A stretch of DNA of 41,202 nucleotides, taken from contig UQTI01000020.1 of NCBI GenBank assembly GCA_900543975.1, positions 1-41,202 on the forward strand. The letters are read 5' to 3'. Below are positions 25,394 to 34,600 of the stretch, piece by piece. The stretch comes from an uncultured Prevotella sp. GTDB lineage: Bacteria > Bacteroidota > Bacteroidia > Bacteroidales > Bacteroidaceae. Within the stretch, counting starts at the first letter, position 1, and every line of letters starts with the position of its first letter. Both the position numbers and the translations under genes were made by a program. Under the pieces are notes generated by a model that saw only the letters and a program-made list of their open reading frames with translations, was not told the origin of the DNA and made no database searches.

Positions 25394-26398
25394 ATGAAGA
25401 AAATCATTATGCTTGCTCTTATCATAGCAGCAAGCTCTGCCGTTTATGCCGTGCCCGGCAAGAAGAAAAAGAAAGAGGCAGAAAAAACTGAACAGCCCAA
25501 GCCCGTGGTTCTCACCTCGGCAAGCGATACGCTGAGCTATGCAGCCGGCAAGATGCTCACACGCGGTCTGGACCAGTATCTCATCTCTGAACTGAAGGTC
25601 GACACCGCCTACATGGCTGAGGTAGAAGCTGGCTTCCGCGAGGGAATGACCCGCGACGCTGCCGACCCCAAGGCTGTGGCTCACAGCGCTGGCTTGCAGG
25701 TGGCCCAGATGGTACTCGGACGCATGCTCCCCGGCATCGAGAAGCAGTTTGCTGGCAGCGAGCACACCATCGACAAGACAAAGCTCTGCGAGGGCTTCGT
25801 GTCAGCGCTCCGCAACGACACAACCATCATGACAACAGAGCACGCAACCAACACCTTCACACAGATGCGCAAGGCTGACGAGGAGAAGGCCAACGCTGCA
25901 TGGAAGGCGAAGAACGAGCAGTGGCTCAAGGACAACGCCCAGAAAGAGGGTGTGAAGACTACAGAGAGCGGACTGCAATATAAGATCATCACCGAGGGCC
26001 ACGGCGCCGTTGCCAAGAAGAGCAGCACCGTGACCGTGAAATATGAAGGCAAGCTGATCGACGGCACCGTGTTCGACAGCAGCTACAAGCGCAACCCGCA
26101 GACCACCGACTTCAAGCCGGAGCAGGTGATCAAGGGCTGGACAGAGGCTCTGTGCATGATGCCCGAGGGCAGCAAGTGGGAGCTTTACATTCCGCAGAAT
26201 CTGGCTTATGGCGAACGCGCCGCTGGCGGCACCATCAAGCCCTTCTCTACTCTCATCTTCACCGTGGAGCTGGTAAAGGTCAAGAACGAAGAGCCTAAGG
26301 CTGAAAAGACTGAAACCGCCGGCGCTGCCAAGAAGGCTCCTGCCAAGAAGCCCGTGGCCAAGAAGAAAGTAAGAAAAGCGGTTGCCAAGAAAAAATAA
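25394..26398 (+). CDS. FKBP-type peptidyl-prolyl isomerase, secreted, with Lys/Ala-rich tail
   Basis: 334 residues. The signal peptide (about 1-20, ending VYA) is followed by a Lys-rich segment (GKKKKKEAEK). An FKBP_N domain (about 35-185) and an FKBP catalytic domain (about 195-300; VKYEGKLIDGTVFDSS, VIKGWTEALCMM, YGERAAG) follow. The C-terminal tail of about 30 residues is built from AKK/AKKK repeats, like histone-like tails, and may bind nucleic acid, polyanions or the cell surface. The repeat pattern continues past the stop codon. Third of three tandem FKBP genes, after a 162-nt gap with a hairpin. A strong terminator follows at 26479-26523. Confidence 0.92.
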   Translation: MKKIIMLALIIAASSAVYAVPGKKKKKEAEKTEQPKPVVLTSASDTLSYAAGKMLTRGLDQYLISELKVDTAYMAEVEAGFREGMTRDAADPKAVAHSAGLQVAQMVLGRMLPGIEKQFAGSEHTIDKTKLCEGFVSALRNDTTIMTTEHATNTFTQMRKADEEKANAAWKAKNEQWLKDNAQKEGVKTTESGLQYKIITEGHGAVAKKSSTVTVKYEGKLIDGTVFDSSYKRNPQTTDFKPEQVIKGWTEALCMMPEGSKWELYIPQNLAYGERAAGGTIKPFSTLIFTVELVKVKNEEPKAEKTETAGAAKKAPAKKPVAKKKVRKAVAKKK

Positions 26399-26475
26399 GA
26401 AAAGCTACTGCTAAGAAGAAATAAGAAGAACAACTGCCAAGAAGAAACAAAAAAGCGGTTGCTAAAAGAAGTAAA
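26369..26475 (+). repeat. Tail repeats crossing the stop codon of the third FKBP gene
   Basis: Units at 26369-26395 (27 nt, in frame), 26396-26421 (26 nt), 26422-26447 (26 nt) and 26448 to about 26475 share a core like GCNAAGAARAAA. The second to fourth lie after the TAA and, read in other frames, would encode KATAKKK, TTAKKK and KAVAK. Confidence 0.8.
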
Positions 26476-26478
26476 AAA

Positions 26479-26528
26479 ACAGGAACGAGCAGAATTCATC
26501 AGATTCTCTGCTCGTTTCTGTTTTTTTT
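26479..26528. terminator. Rho-independent terminator between convergent genes
   Basis: ACAGGAACGAGCAGA (26479-26493) pairs with TCTGCTCGTTTCTGT (26507-26521), with one G-T pair, followed by a T run. An A run upstream also supplies a T run for the minus strand, so it can serve both the FKBP gene and the Rpn gene. Confidence 0.85.
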
Positions 26529-26594
26529 ATAGGCTATCATTAATGTCTTGAAAAAGCCAACATCTGTTCTTTCAAGGCCATGTTTCTGTTTTTT

Positions 26595-27449
26595 TTACTG
26601 CTTCAATTTGAAGACCTCGTCAAGCGACAATCCTGTCATGTCTGCAACAACTTCAGCTGACATGCCCTTGTCAAGCATCTTTTTCGCAACTTCTGCAATT
26701 CCTTCTGCACGTCCTTCAGCAAATTTCGTTTTTTCTGCCGTTCTTATCGCATTCACGATGTCGCGATATGCGTTCATGCTGTCCTCATACAGTTTCTGCT
26801 CCTGCTGGTTAAACTTCGCTATCTCTGCCTGCTCGAAGAGACGGGTGAAGACACGCTCCTGCAATGCGGCGGGACGCTGCATCAGCTTTGAGAGGTTCTT
26901 CAGCACAAACATCCACTTGTCGTACATGGTCACGAGCTCCGTTTCTTTCTTGTCGAACTTGGGAATCTCTACATAAATGTAGGTCAGCTTGTCGTAGAAC
27001 ACCTCGTGCGTGTCGACCTCCATAAGCTTCACCTCATGGTGCCAGCGCTTGGCGTTCTCAAGGCCGTCAGCAAAATTGAAGTTCAACAGACCGATGGTGT
27101 AGACAGGATTGAGATGAAAATCCCACTCGCCTCCACGCTGCGCCTGTTCGCGGATGGGAAACGTGGAATAGTAGATGGTGCGGTCTTTGAAAAACTCCTG
27201 ATAGACGTTCTGCATCTCTACAATAAACTTCTCGCCCTTGTCGTTCTCACAATAAACATCGAACACGGCGCGGCGGGCATCGATGCGGTCGCCAAGCTGC
27301 TCCGAGTTGAGATATGTGACATCCTGAACGTTCTGTTCGCCATGGAACATCGCGTTCAAAAAGCTTACAAGCAATTCCTTGTTAAACTCTGAGCCAAACA
27401 AGCGCTTAAAGCCGAAGTCGGTATGTGGGTTGATGTATTTGTCTATCAT
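26595..27449 (-). CDS. Rpn-family PD-(D/E)XK nuclease / transposase-like protein
   Basis: 284 residues. The N-terminus (YINPHTDFGFKRLFG, about 4-18) is diagnostic of the Rpn/PD-(D/E)XK transposase-like family in Bacteroidetes. The nuclease core includes FDVYCENDKGEKFIVEMQ (about 65-82), giving the D...ExQ active-site pattern. The C-terminal segment (AEGRAEGIAEVAKKMLDKGMSAE) is the usual small helical tail. E. coli Rpn proteins are endonucleases that promote RecA-independent recombination; the role in Bacteroidetes is unclear. The start is set at 27449 because a promoter lies at 27475-27506. No terminal inverted repeats or target duplications were seen, so there is no sign of a mobile element here. 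Confidence 0.88.
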   Translation of the reverse strand: MIDKYINPHTDFGFKRLFGSEFNKELLVSFLNAMFHGEQNVQDVTYLNSEQLGDRIDARRAVFDVYCENDKGEKFIVEMQNVYQEFFKDRTIYYSTFPIREQAQRGGEWDFHLNPVYTIGLLNFNFADGLENAKRWHHEVKLMEVDTHEVFYDKLTYIYVEIPKFDKKETELVTMYDKWMFVLKNLSKLMQRPAALQERVFTRLFEQAEIAKFNQQEQKLYEDSMNAYRDIVNAIRTAEKTKFAEGRAEGIAEVAKKMLDKGMSAEVVADMTGLSLDEVFKLKQ

Positions 27450-27474
27450 AAAACAGCTGTTTTTATTCCATCCG

Positions 27475-27506
27475 CAAATATACAGCATTTTAGCCAATAA
27501 AACAAC
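27475..27506 (-). promoter_or_regulatory. Promoter of the Rpn-family gene
   Basis: TATATTTG (27475-27482, minus strand) with a TTGT/GTTG-like -33 at 19-20 nt. Transcription start near 27468, 19 nt before the ATG. The box and following GCGGA resemble the ATPase promoter at 1535. Confidence 0.6.
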
Positions 27507-27927
27507 AACGATGCCTCAATATTTTTTCCGAGTGCAAATATGCCATCTACTTAACATGTAGCACATTGTCAAAATCCGATACATGCGCACATTTTTATAT
27601 ATTTTAACTTTTCCTTCATTTTGGTTTTAATCTTCAATGACATGCCGTCAATGTTGTCTGATGGGAAAAACTCACAAAATTCTGTTTGTCAATTTGTTAT
27701 AAGATGCATATTATAAGATAAAAATCGATACAAACATTGTCAATTAGAATTATTTAACTTAATTATTCTACATCAGGTATTTTTTTTACTAAATTTGCAA
27801 AAGGAATTAGTTCGTGACTAAAAATGTCATTTTTAACGTGCACCGTTTTATACGGTTACTATCTCTATTTTGTATATAAACATTATCTATTGAGTTTTTT
27901 CAGTTAATAAACTTAAAGTTCAATTTT
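27507..27927. other. AT-rich intergenic region upstream of the M4 protease
   Basis: No gene is seen. It holds a possible -7 box TAAATTTG (27790-27797, plus) without a good -33 and a small inverted repeat, ACCGT-N5-ACGGT (27842-27856). The composition changes sharply here from the neighbouring GC-richer genes. Confidence 0.45.
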
Positions 27928-30285
27928 ATGAAACATTTTTTAGCCTGTTTTATTGGTCTTTTGCTTTTATCCATCCACAGCAAAGCCCAAAACGATGTAG
28001 ACAAAACTGTCTACACTGTTGACACACAGATTCCTTCTTATATATATATGAAGGATTCAAAAATCGGTAGTCATTTATTAAAGACGTCATCAAAAAAAGT
28101 TGACACAGCTGATTTTTTGAAACGAATCCTGAATTTAAACGAAGAAACAGTTGCTGTACTTTCTGACACACTGACTGACTTTAATGGTGGCTTCCACAAG
28201 TTCTACACAGAATATTATAAAGGAATTAAAGTGGAAGGCTCACGCTATGGGATTCATTATGACAAACAAGGAGTAATAAAGTCCATGAACGGCAACTTTA
28301 GGACAATAGACACATTGAATATTGTTCCTAACATTACGGAAACAGATGCTATAGAAGTTGCTCTCAATCATGTTGGAGCAACAGAATATGCATGGCAAAA
28401 TAAAGAAGAGGAAGACATGCTTAAAGTAGCAAGAGGTGACTTCAATGCGACGTATAAACCTACTGGAGAAATTCTCATTTATTTTAGTAACAACAAACCT
28501 TTCCTCGTATATGTTTTTAATATAAAAGCAATAAAACCTTTTTCTTTACAACGAGTTTATATAGACGCTCACGATGGACGTTTTGTAGACTCCAATTCTT
28601 TGTGCTATAATTTAGAAAATGCCGAAGGCATAGCCTATACGCGTTATTCGGGTAAGAGAAACATTATAACAACAAAAACCGATTATGGATATATTTTATA
28701 TGATACAAGTCGTGGTAACGGCATCAAGACTATAAACATGTTAGGTGATGAATATTATGACAATGATAATATTTGGACTGATGCAGAATGGAATAATTCA
28801 TCTTTAGATAACGCAGCTCTTGATATACATTGGGGTATTGAACAAACTTACGATTATTTCTTAAAAAAATTTGGAAGAAATAGTTATGATAACAATGGTA
28901 GTCTGATTAAAAGTATAGTAAATGTCAAAAGTCTAAAAGACAATGCACGTTGGGATGGTCTACAGGAGCAGATTGAATTCGGCATAACTACAGGCAATAA
29001 TCCAGTTGCTTGTCTTGATATTGTTGCACATGAGCTGTCACATGCCATTACTCTTAAAACCTGCAATTTAATTTACAAGGGAGAAAGCGGTGCTTTAAAT
29101 GAAGGTTTTAGCGACATATGGGGAATATGTGTTGAAAAATATGCCAAGCCTGAGAATAGCGCAAATGATATTTGGCGTTTAGGTGAAGCCACTGAAGAAT
29201 CATCATTAATAAGAGATATAAAAAGTCCTGCATGTAAATACTATGGAGGCACAGGATGGGGAAATCCTTTACACCCTCAAGATTATGGTTATGTCCACAC
29301 AAACAGCGGTGTTTTGACATACTGGTTCTATACTCTTGTAAACGGTGGTTCGTGTGATGGGAACCCGATAATAGGCATTGGTTTTGATAAAGCAGAAAAA
29401 ATTTGTTATCAAACATTAACAACAAAACTAACCAGTAATTCAACATACAAGGATGCAAAAATCAACACAATCGATGTGGCCGAAGAATTATATGGGAAAA
29501 ATTCGGAAGAGGTTATTGCTATAAAAAACGCATGGTATTCTGTCGGTGTCTTATTAGATAAAAAAGATACTTTTATAAAGACAACAATTAGCGGTCCTAC
29601 ACTTCTTCATGAAGAAGAAACGGCCACTTATAAAATAGAAAATGCACCTTCAGGCATAAAATTTAATCTTGGAGGCTTACAATTTGTTTCTTTTGACGGA
29701 CATAATCTTGTTGTTAAAGCCAATTGCAAAGCAAGAGCATATATAAATATTGACTCCCAAAATAATGGAACTTATGCTATGTATCCTATATGGGTCGGCG
29801 TTCCTATAATATCTAATGTTTATTATAACGCAAAAGATAACCTTCTAGAAGCTAATACGTTTGGTGGAGACGCACACATCTCGAATACTATGTGGAGCGT
29901 TGATGGAGGAGGTTATAGCATATATCCCAATAAATATCGTCCATACAAGACACACGGCACAGTGAGTATTTCTGTAAGAGCAAGTAATTCTTGTGGAACA
30001 GGCCCTGATTATAACTGTCAGTTAACATTGAACAATAATGGCAATTTATCTATATCTCAAGCCTATGACTTGAAAATTATCTCTATCTTATCTGATTTAC
30101 CAGAAGATATTGGTAATAATGTTAATTATCGCTTGTTAGATGCAAAAAGTGGAAATTGTGTAAAATCAGGCAAAGCTACAATTGGAGATGAATTAAACTT
30201 ACAAAATGAAAATAAAGGTCTTTATTTGTTAGAACTTAAGCGAAATGCAGAGCAACCTGTTTCTTTTAAGATTATGTTAAAATAA
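27928..30285 (+). CDS. Thermolysin-like M4 metallopeptidase, secreted
   Basis: 785 residues. After a signal peptide (1-20) comes an FTP/PepSY-type propeptide (about 60-220; YYKGIKVEGSRYGIHYD). The M4 catalytic domain (about 235-545) has HELSH (His368, Glu369, His372), the third zinc ligand Glu392 in NEGFSDIWG, and the transition-state His457 in VHTNSGV, so all key residues are present. A C-terminal region (about 550-785) probably contains Ig-like domains. It ends KGLYLLEL...VSFKIMLK, like a type IX secretion sorting module. The gene is markedly AT-rich compared with most of the window, suggesting acquisition. A small lipoprotein gene follows 165 nt downstream. Confidence 0.9.
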   Translation: MKHFLACFIGLLLLSIHSKAQNDVDKTVYTVDTQIPSYIYMKDSKIGSHLLKTSSKKVDTADFLKRILNLNEETVAVLSDTLTDFNGGFHKFYTEYYKGIKVEGSRYGIHYDKQGVIKSMNGNFRTIDTLNIVPNITETDAIEVALNHVGATEYAWQNKEEEDMLKVARGDFNATYKPTGEILIYFSNNKPFLVYVFNIKAIKPFSLQRVYIDAHDGRFVDSNSLCYNLENAEGIAYTRYSGKRNIITTKTDYGYILYDTSRGNGIKTINMLGDEYYDNDNIWTDAEWNNSSLDNAALDIHWGIEQTYDYFLKKFGRNSYDNNGSLIKSIVNVKSLKDNARWDGLQEQIEFGITTGNNPVACLDIVAHELSHAITLKTCNLIYKGESGALNEGFSDIWGICVEKYAKPENSANDIWRLGEATEESSLIRDIKSPACKYYGGTGWGNPLHPQDYGYVHTNSGVLTYWFYTLVNGGSCDGNPIIGIGFDKAEKICYQTLTTKLTSNSTYKDAKINTIDVAEELYGKNSEEVIAIKNAWYSVGVLLDKKDTFIKTTISGPTLLHEEETATYKIENAPSGIKFNLGGLQFVSFDGHNLVVKANCKARAYINIDSQNNGTYAMYPIWVGVPIISNVYYNAKDNLLEANTFGGDAHISNTMWSVDGGGYSIYPNKYRPYKTHGTVSISVRASNSCGTGPDYNCQLTLNNNGNLSISQAYDLKIISILSDLPEDIGNNVNYRLLDAKSGNCVKSGKATIGDELNLQNENKGLYLLELKRNAEQPVSFKIMLK

Positions 30286-30450
30286 AAAATACATATTACT
30301 CATGCAAGTTTTTTCATTATAACTTGTTTAAAGATTAAAGTAAGTATTCAAAAATAATCGCATATATGAATATTATAATGTGATATAGATACATTTATTT
30401 GCGAATGCATACTTATAGAATAAACATGCATATAACTAAAAACATGTGAT

Positions 30451-30999
30451 ATGAAAAACAAAAAGAATTATCTTGTGCTGTTATGCTTATGGTCCATCAT
30501 GGCACTTACATCAATGTCATGTTCTGACTCTTCATCAGAATCGGAACCAATATACAAGAATTGGCTTGATCCATACGAGTTTTTCAAAGAGAGAGGCGGC
30601 ATGAACTGTTGGTCTTTTAAAAACATGCGTATATCAGACTTAGATGACCTAATCTATACAACATGGAATCGTGATTCTGTGGTGTCTCCGACTGGCGAGA
30701 AATCGAGAATAAAAAATTTCACAATAGAAATAAACAAAGACAACACCTATATTGAGCATCTGCCAAAAGGCAAAGTGGTGCACAACATAAGAAAAATGGA
30801 AATAAAAGATACGAGCTTACTTTTGACACTTGATAATGACTCTGTTGTGAGATATGACAGCATCATTTGGAATGTAGATAAGTGTAGCCTAGTGTCAAGA
30901 GGCAAAAATGGAGAATTATACAAAGACTATCGTAAGAAATGGTCTAAGACCAAAGATGTACATTCATGGTGTGCCTTATGGCTTATAACATATAATTAG
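30451..30999 (+). CDS. Small lipoprotein of unknown function beside the M4 protease
   Basis: 182 residues. The signal peptide ends in a lipobox (SMSC, Cys at about 24), followed by a Ser-rich linker. The mature part is rich in predicted beta strands, with W and Y repeats and a lipocalin-like pattern (NFTIEINKDNTYIEH; SLLLTLDNDSVVRYDSIIW). I do not recognise the family. It is AT-rich like the protease before it, and no strong terminator separates them. A terminator follows at 31066-31108. In Tannerella forsythia, small lipoproteins next to secreted proteases (potempins) are protease inhibitors; a similar role here is only an inference. Confidence 0.75.
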   Translation: MKNKKNYLVLLCLWSIMALTSMSCSDSSSESEPIYKNWLDPYEFFKERGGMNCWSFKNMRISDLDDLIYTTWNRDSVVSPTGEKSRIKNFTIEINKDNTYIEHLPKGKVVHNIRKMEIKDTSLLLTLDNDSVVRYDSIIWNVDKCSLVSRGKNGELYKDYRKKWSKTKDVHSWCALWLITYN

Positions 31000-31065
31000 T
31001 TACCTTTTAAAAGAATATTGTAGCTCCTTAACATAAAAACCTTAAGGTTTCATAAGAAAGACATT

Positions 31066-31108
31066 AAAGGTCATTTCTGCATAAATATGCAAAAATGGCC
31101 TTTGCTTT
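31066..31108 (+). terminator. Terminator after the lipoprotein gene
   Basis: Arms 31066-31083 and 31086-31103 pair over 18 positions with one C-A mismatch and one G-T pair around TGCATA-AA-TATGCA. A T-rich stretch (CCTTTGCTTTT) follows. Confidence 0.75.
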
Positions 31109-31163
31109 TACCCGGTTTTCCATTAAGCCGAAATGACAAAATGAAAGTGCCTTAATGACGATG

Positions 31164-31229
31164 TCAAAGAGGCTCTTTGAGGAGCTCATTTGGGCTCTTT
31201 GACGACCTCAAAGAGGCTCTTTGACAACA
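31164..31229. repeat. Three 22-nt repeats carrying TCAAAGAGGCTCTTTGA palindromes
   Basis: Starts at 31164, 31186 and 31208. The first and third copies hold the perfect palindrome TCAAAGAG-G-CTCTTTGA; the second has only the right half intact. The 22-nt period equals that of the array at 69-233, but the sequence is unrelated. Confidence 0.8.
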
Positions 31230-31351
31230 TCAGACCGTTTTTAACATCTGTTAAGAATTTGTGTCGTTTTTTGCGCTTTTTTCTTCTCACAAAGAAATCA
31301 AAACAAGATATTTGTTAACATTCTGATTTTTCAATTTCCTCTTCACAAACC

Positions 31352-31384
31352 GCATAAATATACGTCCAAACCGTATATTTATGC
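31352..31384. repeat. Perfect 13-bp inverted repeat
   Basis: GCATAAATATACG (31352-31364) and CGTATATTTATGC (31372-31384) with a 7-nt loop, about 150 bp upstream of the -33 box of the next gene. Twelve bases of one arm recur at 22-33. It may be an operator or a small RNA hairpin. Confidence 0.65.
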
Positions 31385-31536
31385 AATCACAAAAGACACG
31401 ATAAATGACAGCGAAGCTCATTTTCGATTTTTAGAAACAGGCCTTGCCAGACAAAAGTTCTTATCAGCAAAAGCAACGACATCAGGACAACATGAAGCCA
31501 AAACACTCATAAAAATAACATTTTATTACAAAAACA

Positions 31537-31567
31537 TTTGACATTCAAACAAAAATGACTAAATTTG
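31537..31567 (+). promoter_or_regulatory. Promoter of the large choice-of-anchor J gene
   Basis: TTTG (31537-31540), 19-nt spacer, TAAATTTG (31560-31567): exact consensus. Transcription start near 31574. It decides the ATG at 31604 over an in-frame start at 31565, which lies within the promoter. Confidence 0.85.
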
Positions 31568-31603
31568 CGCCATTTATATGTCATACTCTTAAAACACTAT
31601 CTT

Positions 31604-34600
31604 ATGAGGAAAAGAAAAAGAATAACAGCGCTTTGCTTGGCATTGCTTGCCGCAGGAGCAATGACAGCGCAAGACCTAAAAATTTACGGTCACATGACAT
31701 TGTCGGATAGTTTCGATTTCCCTCCCACAGGAATTTACGCTTTCCAACCTAAGGAAGGAACAGCTATTACGCCAATTTTCGAACAAAGTGATTGGTATTC
31801 GAGCGGAGGATTGGTATTCATCGACGGCAAATTGTACTCAGTGAACCGCGACAACAATAAAATTGATGTGTATGACACCAAAGCAACGCCGTGGGCTGCC
31901 GGATCGCAAGTGGAATTTAGTGGGTTCAAAGGAGCCACCGACTTGACTTACGACATCACCACGCAAAAGGTTTACGGATGCTTCATTGAGACAGACAAGA
32001 CCTATTCTTTCGGAACCTTAAACCTTGAAACAGGCGAGCGGACAAAAATAGCAACCCTGCCACAATTCTATTCTGCCATTGCCGCCAACAGCCAAGGCAC
32101 AATATACGGAGTGGGTGCCGACCTTGCACTTTACAAATTTGACAAATCGACAGGCAGCGCGACAAAAGTTGGCGATACAGGACTCGCAACAATAGACCAC
32201 TGGGTTCCGCAATCGGCTGAATTTGACCAAGACAGCAACACGCTATATTATTGTTACAACACGGGCAAAGCCTCAATTATTGCAAACAACACCTACCTTT
32301 ACACAATAAACACAGAAACGGGACAGGCAGACAAGGTGATGCAGTTTCCGCAGAACGAAACGTTTGTAGACATTTACATCCCGGCTTCGACACAGAGCGT
32401 TGGCGCACCTGCCAAAGTGGAAGAGCTCATGGCTTCTTTCGACAAGGGCACTGGCAACGGAAAGGTTTCTTTTGTCATGCCAAAGAAGAGCATAGACGGA
32501 AAGGACCTCTCCGGAAACCTCAACTACACCATTGCCATTGGCGGCGAGACCGTGGCAACGGGTTCAGCCAAGGCTGGCGATGCTGTAAGCAAAGACGTGA
32601 GCACAACAGCAACGGGCGAGACCTCTCTTGCCGTGACGCTGACAAACGGTTCTGGCAAGACATCATTGACCGAAAAGACAGCCTTCATAGGCATCGACAC
32701 ACCGCTGGCGGTCGGCAACTTGAAGCTCAGCACCGCCGACAACCAAACCGTGACACTTACATGGGATGCTCCAACGGCAGGTGTGCATGGGGGATATATT
32801 GATCCTGAAAACCTGACATACAGGGTAACACGCATGCCTGAAGGAAAGGTGTGTGCCGACGCTCTTACCGCAACAACATTCAGCGAGAAGCTGTCTACTG
32901 AAAAGACAAAAAGCATATATTATAATGTGGAGGCAAAGAACTCGGCTGCAAGCGGCGAGGCCACAGCATCGAACCGCGTAAACGTGGGCAAGCCTATCGA
33001 GACGCCTTTCAATGAAGCCTTCGACAATGACGAACGGTTCGCAACCTTCACCGTGACCGACGGCTACAGCGACGGTTCCACATGGAAACGTGTAACAAAC
33101 AGAGAAGACAACACCAGCTATGCTGTTTGCGAATATAACAAAAACAACCCGAAGGACGAATGGCTTATCACGCCATCGATAAAAATGAACAAGGGTGTCA
33201 GATATGTGCTCTCGTTCAAGGCTTCAAGTGTTTACATGACAAAGCCCGAGAAGATGGAGGTTGCATACGGCAAAGGCACCACACCAGAGAACATGACCAA
33301 TGTGGTGATGAAGCCGACTGTTGTGGACAACAACAAATCGGGCGAATGGAAGGAATACTCATATACAATAGAGATACCTGAAGACGGAAATTACAATTTC
33401 GGATTCCATGCCGTTTCTGATGCCGACATGTTCAATCTCGCCCTGACTAATGTCAGCATCGAGGGTTCGCACATGTCGGCTCCTGCCGAGGTGAGCAACC
33501 TTGTGGCAACATCTGATGCCAACGGCGCTCTTACGGCTGATGTCGTTTTCACCGCTCCTTCAAAGACAGTAGACGGCAAGGACATTGACAAGCTCACAAA
33601 GGTAGAGATTCTATGCAATGGAAAACTGCAGAAGACCATTGACAACCCGCAACCGGGATCGGAACAGAAGGCAACCGTTGACGTGAACAGCGGCTCAAAC
33701 AACATCTCTATCTTGGCATACAACGAAGCAGGAGCAAGCATTCCTGCAAAAACAACCGTATATGCAGGACCTGACGTACCGGGCAAGACAACCGTCAACG
33801 TGCAACTGAAGGACGGAAAACAAATTGTTTCATGGGAAGCGCCAAAGGGACAGAACGGTGGCTATGTAGACCCTGCCGACTGCAAATATACAGTTTACCG
33901 CTTTGTCGGTGACGAGCAGAAAACGCTTGTGGAAGACACTGAGGAAACAAGCTTCACGGACGATTATGCAGCTACAAGCCAGGTCGTGGTAACTTATGCC
34001 GTTATACCGAACAACAGCCTTGGCTATGGAACATACAGCACGGCACATCCTGTTGTTGTGGGAGGCACGCCATACGAGCTGCCTTATTTCGAGACGTTCA
34101 AATCGGGCTTCAGCACATATCCTATCTGGAGCATGGTGGCACGTTCAGGCATAGGCAGCTGGGTGTTGTATGACAAGGACAAGACACAAGGAATGCCTGA
34201 TCCTTACGACGAGGACGGAGGCTACATCTTCTTCTCAAAGAACAATGACGGCGACCGCTGCCAACTGTTCTCTGGAAACATAGACCTCAAGGGAGCGAAG
34301 AACCCCACTCTCGAGCTATGGTACTATAACAAGAAATCGCAGAACACCCTCGCCATACAGGCTTCTGCCGACACTGGTGCATGGGAGGACCTAAAGGTTA
34401 TCAACTATAACAACGATCAGCCCGAGGGATGGACAAAGGTAAGCCTGCCTCTTTCTCAGTATAAGAGCAACAGCTATCTGCAGATTGGATTCGAGGCAAC
34501 GGCAAACGACAACGGCATAATAGCAATAGATGCTATCGGCGTGCGCGACCTTTACGCTAACGATCTTGCCGTGACGCTCAGCGGTAAGAAACATTTCTTC

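Noticed and set aside
26595..27449. Active insertion sequence around the Rpn-family gene
   Set aside because: No terminal inverted repeats, target duplication or second gene; family proteins labelled transposase-like often stand alone.
31565..31603. Longer N-terminus for the large anchor-J protein
   Set aside because: Overlaps the -7 box; the signal peptide begins properly at 31604.
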